Notes: generated by a model not told the origin, from the sequence alone. A stretch of DNA of 64,000 nt from Microbispora oryzae (GCF_017896165.1 NZ_JAFCNB010000013.1:1-64000); one strand, 5' to 3'; shown: positions 40,616-52,720, counted from the first letter of the stretch. Made by a program: numbers and translations.

Positions 40616-43288
40616 TCAACCCAGGCGCCGGGGGCCGGCGTCGGGCCGGAGCCCCTCCGCCGGGCGGACGAAGGCCCGGGCGCCCAGCACGATCACCCCG
40701 TCACGGCCCGCCAGCACCGGGTCGAGCTCCAGCCGTACGACCTCGGGCAGCGCGTCGGCCAGCAGCCCGATCCGCACCAGGAGGTCCTCCAGCGCCTCGA
40801 CGTCCACGGGGCGATAGCCGTACTCGCCGAAGAGCAGCGGGGCGGCGCGGACGGAGCGCACCTGGCTCGCCGCGTCCTCCGCGGTCAGCGGCGCGATGCG
40901 GTAGGCCCGGTCGCCGAGCAGCCGGGCGGTGACCTCACCCAGCCCGAACGACACCACCCCGCCCGCGTGCCTGTCCTGGACGGCCGTGACGACGACCGGC
41001 ACCGACGGCTGCGGCGCCATCCGCTGCACCGCCAGCCGCGCGTCCGGCCCGAGGAGCGCGGCCAGGTCGCCGAACGCCCGCCGGAGCCCGGCCGGCTCGG
41101 TGAGGCCGAGCCGTACGGTCCCGGCGCGGCGGACGTCGGCGGGGTCGGCCGACTTGATCGCGACCGGCCAGCCCAGCCGCTCGGCGGCGCCGACGGCCTC
41201 CTCGGGCGACCCCACGGTCTCTGCGGCCCACACGTCCACCCCGAAGCAGGCCAGCAGCCGCGCGGCGTCGGCCTCCCGCCAGCCCTCCTGCCCGTCCTCC
41301 CGACCGGCTTCCCGACCGGCCTCGTGCTCGGCCTCGCCCGGCCCGGCGAGGGCCTCGGCGACGATCCGGCCCGCCGCCTTGACGTCGACGCCGCCGACGT
41401 GCGGCACCACGCCGGCCGGCTCGGCCCGCCATCGCGCGTACCTGACGACGTGGGCGAGCGCCCGCACCGCCTCCTCCGCGGCGGGGTACGACGGGATCGA
41501 CCCCCGGCCGGGGGAGCCCTCCCCGCCGTCGACCCGGAGGGAGGACGGCATGCCGAGCTCGCCCTGGAAGGTGGCGAGCACCGGTTTACCGGAGTCGCGT
41601 GCCACCCGCAGCAGTTCGGCGGCCACCTCCTCCGACCCGCCGGGGATCGGCGGCATGTAGACGACGACCGCCGCGTCCACCTCGGGCAGGACGCCCGCGA
41701 GTGCCGCCCCGAACTCTGCGGCCCCGGCCCGTGCACCGAGGTTGACGGGCGGGACGGGGTCGAGGCCCGCTCCCACGCACGCCTCGACGGCCAGCAGCGC
41801 GAGGGCGTCCGAGTTGCCGACCACGCCCACCCGCGGTCCCGCGGGCAGCGGCTGATGGGCGAGGAGTTGCGCGACGTCGAACAGCTGGGTCAGGTCGTCC
41901 ACCCTGATCACCCCGGCCTGGGCGAACAGCGAGCCCAGCGCGGCGTCGGACAGGCCGAGCACGGGGGCCGCGTGCCCGCCGGGCATCCCGCGGCTCTTGA
42001 CCACGACGATCGGCTTGCCGCGCGAGATGCGCCGGGCCAGCCGGGCGAACTTCCTCGGGTTTCCCAGCGACTCCAGGTAGAGAAGGATCACGTCGGTCGC
42101 CGGGTCCTCCTCCCAGTACTGCAGCAGGTCGTTGCCGGACACGTCGGCCCGGTTGCCGGCCGAGACGAAGGTCGAGATGCCCATCCCCCGCTGCGCCACC
42201 CGCTGCATCAGGGCCGTGCCCAGCGCGCCCGACTGGCTGAAGAAGCCGACCCTGCCCCGGCCCGGCAGGGTCGCGGCCAGAGTCGCGTTCAGCCGTACGG
42301 CGGGGTCGGTGTTGGCGATGCCGAGGCAGTTGGGGCCCACCACGCGCATACCGTACGCGCGGGCGATGCGGACGAGCTCGTCCTGACGGGCCCGGCCCTC
42401 GGGTCCCGTCTCCCCGAAACCTGACGACACGACGACGAGGCCCTTCACGCCCTTCTGGGCGCACTCCTCGACCAGTTCGAGCACACCCTCGGCCGGCACC
42501 GCCAGCACCGCCAGGTCGACCACGCCGTCGATCGCCGAGACGCTGCGGTAGGCCCGCACCCCCGCCACCGCCCGTACGTGCCGGTGGACGGGGTAGACGG
42601 GGCCGGTGAAGTCGGCCGCGAGCAGGTTGCGCAGCACGGTCTGCCCGATGCCGCCCGGCTCGCGGCTGGCGCCGATCACCGCGACCGACTCCGGCGTCAG
42701 CAGCCGCGCGATGGAGCGGGCCTCCGCCCGGTGTTCGCGCGCGAGCCGGACCTCCTGGGCCGTGTCGGTGGTGGACAGGTCGAGGGTCATCCGGACCACG
42801 CCGTCCTCGAACTGGCTCTGCGCCGTGTAACCGGCCTGCCGCAGCACCCCGGTCATCCGGTGGTTTCCGGGGAGCACGTCGGCGATGAAGGTCCTGATGC
42901 CCCGCTCCCTGGCGGCGGCCCGCAGGTGTTCGAGCAGGACCGAGGCCATCCCCCTGCCCTGGTGGGCGTCCTCCACCAGAAACGCCACCTCGGCCTGGTC
43001 TCCGGCCGCGATCCGGTCGTAGCGGACGACGGCCACCATCTTCGCCGCGATCGTGGCGATGAACGCCACCCGGTCGACGTAGTCGACGTTGGTGAACCAG
43101 GTGATCTCGCGGTCACTCAGGCGCGGGTGCGGGCCGAAGAACCGGAAGTAGATCGACTCCTCGGACAGGCGGGAGTAGAAGGACTGGAGGAGATCGGCGT
43201 CGTCCGGCCTGATCGGGCGCAGGTGGGCCGTGCCCCCGTCCGACAGCACGACGTCCGCCTCCCAGTGAGCGGGGTACCGAGGCTGCAC
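40616..43288 (-). CDS. GNAT acetyltransferase / ADP-forming acyl-CoA synthetase fusion (Pat-like)
   Basis: This is an 890-residue protein. A GNAT domain occupies about residues 1-165 (AEVAFLVEDAHQGRGMASVL acetyl-CoA loop). A CoA-binding domain follows (PESVAVIGASREPGGIGQTV), then succinyl-CoA-ligase-like domains (VVGPNCLGIANTD, GRVGFFSQSGALG) and an ATP-grasp region at the C-terminus (GWPVAIKSADPADVRRAGTV). The domain set equals bacterial protein acetyltransferase Pat, but with GNAT at the N-terminus instead of the C-terminus. Likely role: reversible lysine acetylation of metabolic enzymes such as acetyl-CoA synthetase. GTG 43288 was chosen; ATG 43321 is possible. Neither has a strong ribosome-binding site. 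Confidence 0.85.
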   Translation of the reverse strand: MQPRYPAHWEADVVLSDGGTAHLRPIRPDDADLLQSFYSRLSEESIYFRFFGPHPRLSDREITWFTNVDYVDRVAFIATIAAKMVAVVRYDRIAAGDQAEVAFLVEDAHQGRGMASVLLEHLRAAARERGIRTFIADVLPGNHRMTGVLRQAGYTAQSQFEDGVVRMTLDLSTTDTAQEVRLAREHRAEARSIARLLTPESVAVIGASREPGGIGQTVLRNLLAADFTGPVYPVHRHVRAVAGVRAYRSVSAIDGVVDLAVLAVPAEGVLELVEECAQKGVKGLVVVSSGFGETGPEGRARQDELVRIARAYGMRVVGPNCLGIANTDPAVRLNATLAATLPGRGRVGFFSQSGALGTALMQRVAQRGMGISTFVSAGNRADVSGNDLLQYWEEDPATDVILLYLESLGNPRKFARLARRISRGKPIVVVKSRGMPGGHAAPVLGLSDAALGSLFAQAGVIRVDDLTQLFDVAQLLAHQPLPAGPRVGVVGNSDALALLAVEACVGAGLDPVPPVNLGARAGAAEFGAALAGVLPEVDAAVVVYMPPIPGGSEEVAAELLRVARDSGKPVLATFQGELGMPSSLRVDGGEGSPGRGSIPSYPAAEEAVRALAHVVRYARWRAEPAGVVPHVGGVDVKAAGRIVAEALAGPGEAEHEAGREAGREDGQEGWREADAARLLACFGVDVWAAETVGSPEEAVGAAERLGWPVAIKSADPADVRRAGTVRLGLTEPAGLRRAFGDLAALLGPDARLAVQRMAPQPSVPVVVTAVQDRHAGGVVSFGLGEVTARLLGDRAYRIAPLTAEDAASQVRSVRAAPLLFGEYGYRPVDVEALEDLLVRIGLLADALPEVVRLELDPVLAGRDGVIVLGARAFVRPAEGLRPDAGPRRLG

Positions 43289-43591
43289 GGTCCCGAGACT
43301 AATGCCCGGCTTGGAGCGCATTGGGAGATATGCGAGGTGATCTCGACAACGCCAAGAGCCACTCCTGACCGATTCCGGTCGGATCGCGGCGGGCGGCGGC
43401 CATAACGGATCGGCCAGTTCGGAGCGGGGTTTTGAACAACGCTTGTGCATCGACATGCCCCGGTGTCCGCTCTCCGCCCCACGACAAGGCCGGAAGCTGT
43501 TAGGTTTCTGGGCGTCAGCCTCACGGCAGGGAGACGACGCCGCCCCAGGGTCCGGCTCGTCTCCACGAGCAGTTGGCAAGGTGGTGACATC
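43289..43591. other. 303-bp divergent intergenic region
   Basis: This lies between the Pat-like gene (minus) and the PfkB kinase gene (plus) and must carry both promoters. GACCG-ATT-CCGGTC-like sequence around 43368-43381 is a short imperfect palindrome. I see no further gene or strong repeat. Confidence 0.35.
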
Positions 43592-44485
43592 ATGACGCGG
43601 GTCGTCGTGGTGGGCGATCTCATGACAGACGCGGTCGCCCGCGCCCGGTTCCCTCTGGCGAGGGCGAGCGACACGCCGGCCGTGGTGACCATGCACGGCG
43701 GTGGCTCCGGCGCCAACATCGCCTCATGGCTGGCGGTCGAGGGCTCCGAGGTCGCCTTCATCGGGCGCCGCGGCGCCGACATCACTGGCCGCAACCGCGA
43801 CATGGAACTCATGGGCTACGGCGTCGACGCCCGGCTCGTGATGGACCCGGAGCGGCCCACCGGCACCTGCGTCGTCCTCGTCACCCACAAGGGCGAGCGG
43901 ACCATGCTCTCCGACCCCGGCGCCAACGCGGCGCTCTCGCCCGAAGACCTGCCGCGCGACCTGTTCGCGTCGGGCAGCCATCTGCACATGTCGGGCTACA
44001 CCCTGATCAACGAGGGATCGCGGGACGCGGGGCTCGCCGCGCTCGACCTCGCCCGCAGGGCCGGCATGTCGATCTCGGTCGACTGCGCCTCCTCCGCGCC
44101 GCTGGACCGGACCGGGGCCGAGCCGTTCCTGGAGTGGACCCACGGAGCCAAGCTGCTTTTCGCCAACGCCGACCAGGCCAAGGTGCTGACCGGCCGCGAC
44201 GACCCGGCCGCCGCGGCCAAGGTGCTGACCGCCTGGTTCCCGCAGGTCGTGATCAAGCTCAACGCCGAGGGCGCGCTCTGGTACACGAACAACCGCCCCG
44301 AGCCCGTCCGGGCCCCGGGCGAGATCGTGGACCGGGTGGTCGACGGCACCGGCGCCGGCGACGCCTTCACCGCGGGCTTCCTGCCGCCCTGGCTGGCGGG
44401 CAAGCCGCCGGCCGAGTCTCTGGCCGCGGGCAACGCCCTCGCCGCCAGGTGCATCGCCAACCTCGGGGCGCGGCCCCGCCTCTGA
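43592..44485 (+). CDS. PfkB-family carbohydrate/nucleoside kinase
   Basis: This 297-residue ribokinase-fold enzyme has N-terminal motif GGGSGANIASWLA and the C-terminal PfkB signature VDGTGAGDAFTAGF with the catalytic Asp of GAGD. An earlier VIKLNAEGALWY strand is typical of the family. The substrate is not determinable; ribose, fructose-phosphate or nucleosides such as pseudouridine are options. ATG 43592 has AAGGTGGTG upstream. It is convergent with recQ. Confidence 0.87.
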   Translation: MTRVVVVGDLMTDAVARARFPLARASDTPAVVTMHGGGSGANIASWLAVEGSEVAFIGRRGADITGRNRDMELMGYGVDARLVMDPERPTGTCVVLVTHKGERTMLSDPGANAALSPEDLPRDLFASGSHLHMSGYTLINEGSRDAGLAALDLARRAGMSISVDCASSAPLDRTGAEPFLEWTHGAKLLFANADQAKVLTGRDDPAAAAKVLTAWFPQVVIKLNAEGALWYTNNRPEPVRAPGEIVDRVVDGTGAGDAFTAGFLPPWLAGKPPAESLAAGNALAARCIANLGARPRL

Positions 44486-44534
44486 TCCCGGGCCCTGTCC
44501 CTTTCCTACCGGCTTCCGGTACCGCCGTAGCACG

Positions 44535-46643
44535 TCATGAGGTGGTGGCCAGCGCCAGCGGAAGGACGGCGGGGGCCCCGGCGTGCCGGATCTGGGCTGC
44601 GGCGAGAGTCAGCGTCCAGCCCGTCTCCACCCGGTCGTCGACCAGCAGAATCGGGCCGCCCGCCGCGGCGACCGCGGCGGCCAGCTCCTTCGGCATGGCG
44701 AGCGTGGCCCGCACCGCCGTAACCCGCTGGGCGCTGTTGTGCCGGCGGGCGGGCGCGCCGCTCCGGTAACCCAGCTCGCCCAGGTGCTGGAGACGGCCCA
44801 CCCGCGCGAGACGCTCGGTGAGTGAGCCGACGAGGATCGGATGAGTGGCCGACGGCACGCTCACCACGGCGACCGGGCGGCTGTCCCACCGCCACGACCT
44901 CAGCACCTCGACCACGGCGGCGAACACGTCGTCCGGCACCGGGGCGTCGGGCGCGGCCAGCAGCTCGCGCAGCCGGGTACCCCAGCCGATGTCGGTCAGC
45001 CGGCCGAGCGCGCGGCCGGTCTCCGCGCACAGCTCGGGCTTGATCCGGCCCTTGAGGTCGGGCAGGCCGGTCGGCCACTGGCGGCGGGGGTCGATGTCCA
45101 CTCCCGGCCGCGCCAGCCGCTCACGCGCGGCCTCCGCGGCCTCGTCGGGGACGTCGGCGGCGCGGTGGGATCCGGTGCAGTTGTCGCAGCGGCCGCACGG
45201 CCCGGCCCCGTCGTCGTCGAGGTGGCGGCGGATGAACTCCTCACGGCAGCCGGTGGTGGCGATATAGCCAAGCATGGCCTCCTGCTCGGCCCGGCGCTCG
45301 GCGATCACCCGGGCGTAACGCTCGGCGTCGTACGCCCACGGCTCTCCCGTCGCCTCCCAGCCGCCCTTCACCCGCCGGACGGCCCCGTCCACGTCGAGGA
45401 CCTTGAGCATCATCTCCAGGCGGCCGCGGCTCAGGTCGACCCGCGTCTCCAGGGCCGCGGTGGACAGCGTGCCCTCCTGCGACAGCGCCTCAAGCGTCGC
45501 CCGGACCACCGGCTCGGGCGGGAAGGCCAGCGAGGCGAAGTAGGCCCAGATCTCCCGGTCCTCGGCGCCGGGCAGGAGGATCACCTCGGCCCGCTCGACG
45601 CCGCGCCCGGCGCGGCCGACCTGCTGGTAGTACGCCACGGGCGAGGCGGGCGCCCCGATGTGGACGACGAAGCCCAGGTCGGGCTTGTCGAACCCCATGC
45701 CGAGGGCGGAGGTGGCCACGAGGGCCTTGATCCGGTTGGCGAGCAGGTCGTCCTCGGCTGCGAGCCGCTCGGCCGGCTCGGTCTGCCCGGTGTAGGCGGC
45801 GACGGCGTGGCCCTGCTCCCGCAGGTAGGCGGCGACCTCCTGGGCCGCGGCCACGGTCAGGGTGTAGACGATGCCCGATCCCGGCAGGTCGTGCAGCGCG
45901 GCGGCCAGCCAGGCGAGCCGCTGCCCGGCTGAGGTGTGCCGCACGACGGACAGGTGGAGGCTCGCGCGCTCCAGCGGCCCCCGCAGGACCAGGACCTCGC
46001 CGCCCGCGAGCTCGTCCCACTCCTGCACGGTGGCGAGCTGCTCGGCCACGTCCCTGGTGACCCGGGCGTTGGCGGTCGCGGTCGTGGCCAGCACCGGGAT
46101 GCCGGAAGGCAGCTCGGCGAGCAGCGTCCGCAGCCGGCGGTAGTCGGGCCGGAAGTCGTGGCCCCAGTCGGAGATGCAGTGGGCCTCGTCGATCACCAGG
46201 AGGCCGGCGCTCTCGGCCAGCTCGGGCAGAACCTGGTCGCGGAACTCCGGGTTGTTCAGCCGCTCCGGGCTCACCAGCAGCACGTCGACCGTGCCCTCGG
46301 CGACCTGCCCGTAGACCTTCTCCCACTCCTCCGGGTTGGCCGAGTTGATCGTCTGGGCGTGGATCCCGGCCCGCTCGGCCGCGGCGATCTGGTTGCGCAT
46401 GAGCGCGAGCAGCGGCGACACGATGACCGTCGGCCCCTCGCCCAGCTCGCGCAGCAGCGCGGTGGCGACGAAGTAGACGGCGGACTTGCCCCAGCCGGTG
46501 CGCTGCACCACGAGTGCGCGCCTCCGGTCCATGACCAGGGCTTTGATCGCGGTCCACTGGTCGTCCCTGAGGCGCGCCCCCTCCCCCGCGAGCGCCCGCA
46601 GGCGCGCCTCGGCCTCGTCCCGCAGCGTCTGTTCTTCGCTCAC
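44535..46643 (-). CDS. recQ: RecQ-family DNA helicase with C-terminal phosphoribosyltransferase-like domain
   Basis: This is a 702-residue helicase: Walker A region QRTGWGKSAVYF, DEAH box VIDEAHCISDWGHDFRPDYR, motif VI QQVGRAGRG, and RecQ zinc-binding Cys (TTGCREEF, CGRCDNC). The C-terminal 150 residues have no HRDC domain. Instead they include the PRPP-binding signature ILLVDDRVETGWTLTLAA, as in ComF/type I phosphoribosyltransferases. It unwinds DNA in recombination and repair; what the PRTase-like domain does is unknown. GTG 46643 was chosen to start at SEEQTLRDEAEARL. Divergent from a GNAT gene. Confidence 0.88.
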   Translation of the reverse strand: MSEEQTLRDEAEARLRALAGEGARLRDDQWTAIKALVMDRRRALVVQRTGWGKSAVYFVATALLRELGEGPTVIVSPLLALMRNQIAAAERAGIHAQTINSANPEEWEKVYGQVAEGTVDVLLVSPERLNNPEFRDQVLPELAESAGLLVIDEAHCISDWGHDFRPDYRRLRTLLAELPSGIPVLATTATANARVTRDVAEQLATVQEWDELAGGEVLVLRGPLERASLHLSVVRHTSAGQRLAWLAAALHDLPGSGIVYTLTVAAAQEVAAYLREQGHAVAAYTGQTEPAERLAAEDDLLANRIKALVATSALGMGFDKPDLGFVVHIGAPASPVAYYQQVGRAGRGVERAEVILLPGAEDREIWAYFASLAFPPEPVVRATLEALSQEGTLSTAALETRVDLSRGRLEMMLKVLDVDGAVRRVKGGWEATGEPWAYDAERYARVIAERRAEQEAMLGYIATTGCREEFIRRHLDDDGAGPCGRCDNCTGSHRAADVPDEAAEAARERLARPGVDIDPRRQWPTGLPDLKGRIKPELCAETGRALGRLTDIGWGTRLRELLAAPDAPVPDDVFAAVVEVLRSWRWDSRPVAVVSVPSATHPILVGSLTERLARVGRLQHLGELGYRSGAPARRHNSAQRVTAVRATLAMPKELAAAVAAAGGPILLVDDRVETGWTLTLAAAQIRHAGAPAVLPLALATTS

Positions 46644-46761
46644 GCGGTCATTCGTACCAGGTCCTGGCGACCGTTTCCGCCCGTCTCCCGGGTCCGCCCT
46701 CCCGTACGACGTCCCACGGAGCGGAGGGCGAGCCAAGGGAGATGGTTGGATATGTCCCGCT

Positions 46762-47337
46762 ATGGACGTCACCACGTGGTATCTCGAACAGACCGACCCC
46801 GCCGATCTGCGGCCCGCCCGGCCCCCGCAGGAGCCCGTGGAGATCTCTCGGGCGGAGGTGCCGAGCCCGGAGTTCGGCCGGTTCCTCTACACCGCCGTGG
46901 GCGGCGACTGGCAGTGGACGGAACGGCTGCCCTGGACGTGGCGGCGATGGATGGACTGGCTCGACCGGCCCGGCACGGAGACCTGGGTGGCCTGGCTCCG
47001 CGGCACTCCCGCCGGGTACGCCGAGCTCGTGGCCGACGGGGACGGCCAGGTGGAGATCGCGAGCTTCGGGCTGCTGCCCTACGCGATCGGCCGGGGGCTG
47101 GGCGGTCACCTGCTGGAGACGGCCGCGTCGCGCGCCTGGGACATCGCCCGGCGCGTGCCCGGGCTCGCCCCCACCCGGCGGGTCTGGGTGCACACCTGCT
47201 CGCTGGACGGCCCGGCCGCGCTGCCGAACTATCGTGCCAGGGGCTTCCGCGTCTACGACGAGCGGCTGAACGTGCCGGGAGACGCCGACGAGGGCTCGAC
47301 GCCGGGCCCCTGGCCGGGAGCCGGCCCTCGCGGCTGA
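46762..47337 (+). CDS. GNAT-family N-acetyltransferase
   Basis: This 191-residue acetyltransferase has the acetyl-CoA-binding loop GLLPYAIGRGLGGHLLETAA, followed by VWVHTCSLDGPAALPNYRARG, the usual beta-5/alpha-4 region. The N-terminal part (YTAVGGDWQWTERLPWTW) resembles GNATs of unknown substrate found in actinobacteria. A TATGTC box shortly before ATG 46762 may be a -10, which would make the mRNA leaderless or nearly so. Confidence 0.82.
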   Translation: MDVTTWYLEQTDPADLRPARPPQEPVEISRAEVPSPEFGRFLYTAVGGDWQWTERLPWTWRRWMDWLDRPGTETWVAWLRGTPAGYAELVADGDGQVEIASFGLLPYAIGRGLGGHLLETAASRAWDIARRVPGLAPTRRVWVHTCSLDGPAALPNYRARGFRVYDERLNVPGDADEGSTPGPWPGAGPRG

Positions 47338-47523
47338 GCCACCTCCGGCCCCGGCCGGCCATCTCCGGGCCCGCCTGGACCGGGGAAGCCGGGACCGGGC
47401 GGGCGGCCCCGGCAGTAGGGTGGTGAGTCGCCTTTGGGGGCGGCTCTCGGCAGAATGTTCGATGTCCACCCCCTCCCCGGCCGGGCGGCCGGGACCCGAC
47501 TCCTCGAGACGCAGGAAATTCAG

Positions 47524-50064
<2,541 letters not shown>

Positions 50065-50070
50065 GCCGTC

Positions 50071-50102
50071 CGCGGGGGCGTCCCACCTGCGGCGCCCCCG
50101 CG
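50071..50102. terminator. terminator between parC and the VOC gene
   Basis: CGCGGGGGCG (50071-50080) pairs with CGCCCCCGCG (50093-50102) over a 12-nt loop, 6 bp after the parC stop. It lies between convergent genes. Confidence 0.8.
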
Positions 50103-50144
50103 ATCAGGCGTGCGCGCCATGCACGACGGCCGCGCGCCGGTCGG

Positions 50145-50522
50145 TCACTCGCCGCCGCTCAGGCACAGGCAGAAGGGGTGGCCGACGGGGTCGAGGAACA
50201 CGATGAAGCCGCTCTCCTCGCCGGGCTGGTGCTCGTGCTTCACCGCGCCCAGCTCTGTCACCGCGGCCTCCGCCTTGGCGAAGTCGTCGACCTGGACGTC
50301 GATGTGGAACTGCTGCGGGTGGGCCTGGCCGGGCCAGACGGGCGGCCGGAAGTCCTCCACACGCTGGAAGGCGAGCTCGATCCCGCGCTCGTCCGCGATC
50401 GCGACCCACTCGTCGTCCGCCTCGACGGTCTCCCAGCCGACCAGGGCGGCGTAGAACTCGCTGAGCGCCCGGGGGTCCGGGCAGTCCAGCACCACCGAAT
50501 GCATCCGCGCGATCCCGGCCAT
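50145..50522 (-). CDS. VOC-superfamily protein (glyoxalase-like)
   Basis: This 125-residue protein contains two VOC half-barrels: [20 protein letters not shown] and [16 protein letters not shown] ... [12 protein letters not shown]. His/Glu residues at the usual metal positions are present. It resembles the many actinobacterial VOC proteins annotated as glyoxalase or bleomycin-resistance-like, without defined substrate. ATG 50522 has GAGGAGG upstream. Confidence 0.85.
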   Translation of the reverse strand: MAGIARMHSVVLDCPDPRALSEFYAALVGWETVEADDEWVAIADERGIELAFQRVEDFRPPVWPGQAHPQQFHIDVQVDDFAKAEAAVTELGAVKHEHQPGEESGFIVFLDPVGHPFCLCLSGGE

Positions 50523-50679
50523 GCGTCCTCCTCTGTCAAATGGCGACACCGGCGAAAACCCTATACAGGTGTCGACGTCGGGTCCACAGGTTTCCCGTAC
50601 TGCCCATCCGGCGCCTCCTATTCACCGCATGGGGCACCCGGGCTGGGCGTGGAATCTGGCATAGGGCAGCATCTATGTC

Positions 50680-51180
50680 ATGTCAGGTGCATTCGATGAT
50701 CTGCTGGCCGCGAACGAGAAGTACGCGAGCGACTTCTCCCACTCCGACCTCACCGGCCGCGCACTGAAAGGGCTCGCGGTGGTGACCTGCATGGACTCCC
50801 GCGTGGATCCTCTGGGGCTGCTGGGGCTGACCGCCGGCGACGCCAAGATCCTGCGCAACGCGGGTGCCCGGGTGACCGACGACGTGCTGCGCACCCTGGT
50901 CCTCGCCGTCTATCTGCTCGGCGTGGACCGGGTGCTGGTCATGCCGCACACCGACTGCCGGATGTCCAAGTCCACCGACACGGAGGTCCACGACCTCATC
51001 CAGTCCGACTACGGGGTGGACACCCGGAGCCTCGACTTCAAGACCGTCCCGGACCAGCGGGAGGCCCTCAGGCACGACCTGACCCGGATCAAGGCGAGCC
51101 CCTATCTCCCGGCGGGCCTCAACGTGGGTGGCGCGATCTACGACGTCCGGACCGGAAAGCTCAATCCCGTCGAGATGTGA
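50680..51180 (+). CDS. beta-class carbonic anhydrase
   Basis: This 166-residue enzyme interconverts CO2 and bicarbonate. The zinc ligands are Cys37 (TCMDSR, with catalytic Asp39/Arg41), His90 and Cys93 (MPHTDCRM). It is of the short actinobacterial type with C-terminal [18 protein letters not shown] 50680 has no clear Shine-Dalgarno. Bicarbonate would support the acyl-CoA carboxylases of this organism. Single gene. Confidence 0.9.
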   Translation: MSGAFDDLLAANEKYASDFSHSDLTGRALKGLAVVTCMDSRVDPLGLLGLTAGDAKILRNAGARVTDDVLRTLVLAVYLLGVDRVLVMPHTDCRMSKSTDTEVHDLIQSDYGVDTRSLDFKTVPDQREALRHDLTRIKASPYLPAGLNVGGAIYDVRTGKLNPVEM

Positions 51181-51325
51181 CGGCCGCGCCGGCCGCCGGA
51201 CAGGCGGCCGGCAAGCGGCGCATCCGCGGAACCGCGGGCCGGTGCCGATACGTTCTCCTGCCGAAGATCCACCGAGTTTCCGGCCACCCCGCGCCGGCCC
51301 GGCCCGCCCCCCGAGGAGCCTCCAT

Positions 51326-52327
51326 ATGCCGACCCGTACCCCGAACACCGCCTCCGGCGGACCCCGCGTGTTCCGGACGGTCTCCGTCCTCGTGGTGATC
51401 GTGCTCATCCTCGCCGCCTTCCCGACCGTCAAAGGGCTGCTGAACGGATTCGAGCGGACCGGGGGCGGCGAGGTGGCCGTGATCAGGAACGGCGGCCTCC
51501 TGGACGACAACCGCATCCGCCAGATCATCGACCCGGGCTCCAGCGTCACCTGGATCGGCTGGTGGTCGCAGGTCCACCGCTATCCCGCCCAGCAGCGGTT
51601 CTACACGATCACGTCTCAGGCGGGTGGCGGCGAGCGGTCGGGCGTCGACGTGGTCACGGTCCCGAGCAGCGACGGCGTCAACATGGGCATCGAGGGCACC
51701 CTCTACTTCGGTCTCAACCTCGACCCCACGACGCTCCGGTCGTTCGACGACAAGTTCGGCACCCGCAAGTTCCGCAGCGCGGCCGGCGGCAGCTACTACC
51801 CCTGGGACGGGGACGAGGGCTGGTCCGCCTTCCTCGACCAGATCATCCGCCCGGTCATCGACAACGACCTGCGGTCCCAGGTCAACAGCTTCCGCTGCGC
51901 GGAACTGGTCTCCTCCTGCGCCCTGGTGCAGAACTCGTCAAACCAGCAGGCCGGGCTCCAGCAGCAGGGCAACAACGCGAACATCGCCAAGATCCAGAAC
52001 GCGGTCAACGTCAGCCTCGCGGAGGATCTCAAGTCGACGCTCGGCGCGGAGTTCCTGACCGGCATCCACTTCAACCTGTCGCGGGTGACCCTGCCGACCG
52101 ACGTGCAGAAGGCCGTCGACCGGGCGCAGGCGGCGTTCGCCCAGGTGACCGAGGCGCAGGCGAAGGTGGCCCAGGCGCGGGCCGAGGCCGACGCCAACAA
52201 GGCCCGCCAGGACGGCTACAACCGGTGCCCCACCTGCGCCGAGATCGAGAAGCTCAAGGCGCTGCCGCAGGGCATCACCGTCTACGCCCCGGGCAACACC
52301 GGAGGCGTCGCCCTGCCCACCAAGTGA
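51326..52327 (+). CDS. SPFH/band-7-like membrane protein
   Basis: This 333-residue protein has one N-terminal TM (residues about 16-38, VFRTVSVLVVIVLILAAF). An SPFH-like region follows (EVAVIRNGGLLDDNRIRQII ... GVNMGIEGTLYFGL), then a Gln/Ala-rich coiled coil (residues about 255-300, AQVTEAQAKVAQARAEAD). Two cysteine pairs are present (FRCAELVSSC, CPTC). The closest known families are prohibitin/flotillin-type scaffolds. ATG 51326 has GAGGAG upstream. It is 13 bp from a small membrane protein, probably co-transcribed. Confidence 0.75.
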   Translation: MPTRTPNTASGGPRVFRTVSVLVVIVLILAAFPTVKGLLNGFERTGGGEVAVIRNGGLLDDNRIRQIIDPGSSVTWIGWWSQVHRYPAQQRFYTITSQAGGGERSGVDVVTVPSSDGVNMGIEGTLYFGLNLDPTTLRSFDDKFGTRKFRSAAGGSYYPWDGDEGWSAFLDQIIRPVIDNDLRSQVNSFRCAELVSSCALVQNSSNQQAGLQQQGNNANIAKIQNAVNVSLAEDLKSTLGAEFLTGIHFNLSRVTLPTDVQKAVDRAQAAFAQVTEAQAKVAQARAEADANKARQDGYNRCPTCAEIEKLKALPQGITVYAPGNTGGVALPTK

Positions 52328-52340
52328 GGGAGCGGCACAG

Positions 52341-52661
52341 ATGCGCGTGCTCATCCTGCCCGCGACCCTGATCGTGGTCGGTGCGCTCGTCTACCTGCTC
52401 GTCGTGCTCCTCCGCGGAGCCCGCGGGGGCGGCCGGACTCCGGCCGCCCCGCCCCGGTGGGAGGTCGACACGGTCATGGAGAACGGCTGGACGCTGGTCG
52501 TGGTGCGCAGGGTGCTCCCCGGCCGCGGCGGTCCCGTCGAGCTCACCAAGCAGACGGTCCGGGCGATCCCGGACGACGACCCGAACTGGGACGAGCGCTA
52601 CCGCCAGGCGATAGCCGAGGCCCGCTCCCGGGTGAGCACGCTCGAGCTGGAGTCCGGCTGA
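52341..52661 (+). CDS. small membrane protein following the SPFH gene
   Basis: This 106-residue protein has one N-terminal TM (residues 2-26, ILPATLIVVGALVYLLVVLL) and a basic linker. The soluble C-terminal domain (WEVDTVMENGWTLVVVRRVL ... WDERYRQAIAEARSRVS) is mixed alpha/beta. No family was recognised. Gap to the SPFH gene is 13 bp, so it probably works with it. A GGAGCGG-like site precedes ATG. Confidence 0.65.
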   Translation: MRVLILPATLIVVGALVYLLVVLLRGARGGGRTPAAPPRWEVDTVMENGWTLVVVRRVLPGRGGPVELTKQTVRAIPDDDPNWDERYRQAIAEARSRVSTLELESG

Positions 52662-52720
52662 CCACCGGCCCGGCGGCACCGGGCGCCTCCGCGAGGTCGC
52701 CGACGCGACCGGCGGCGAAA

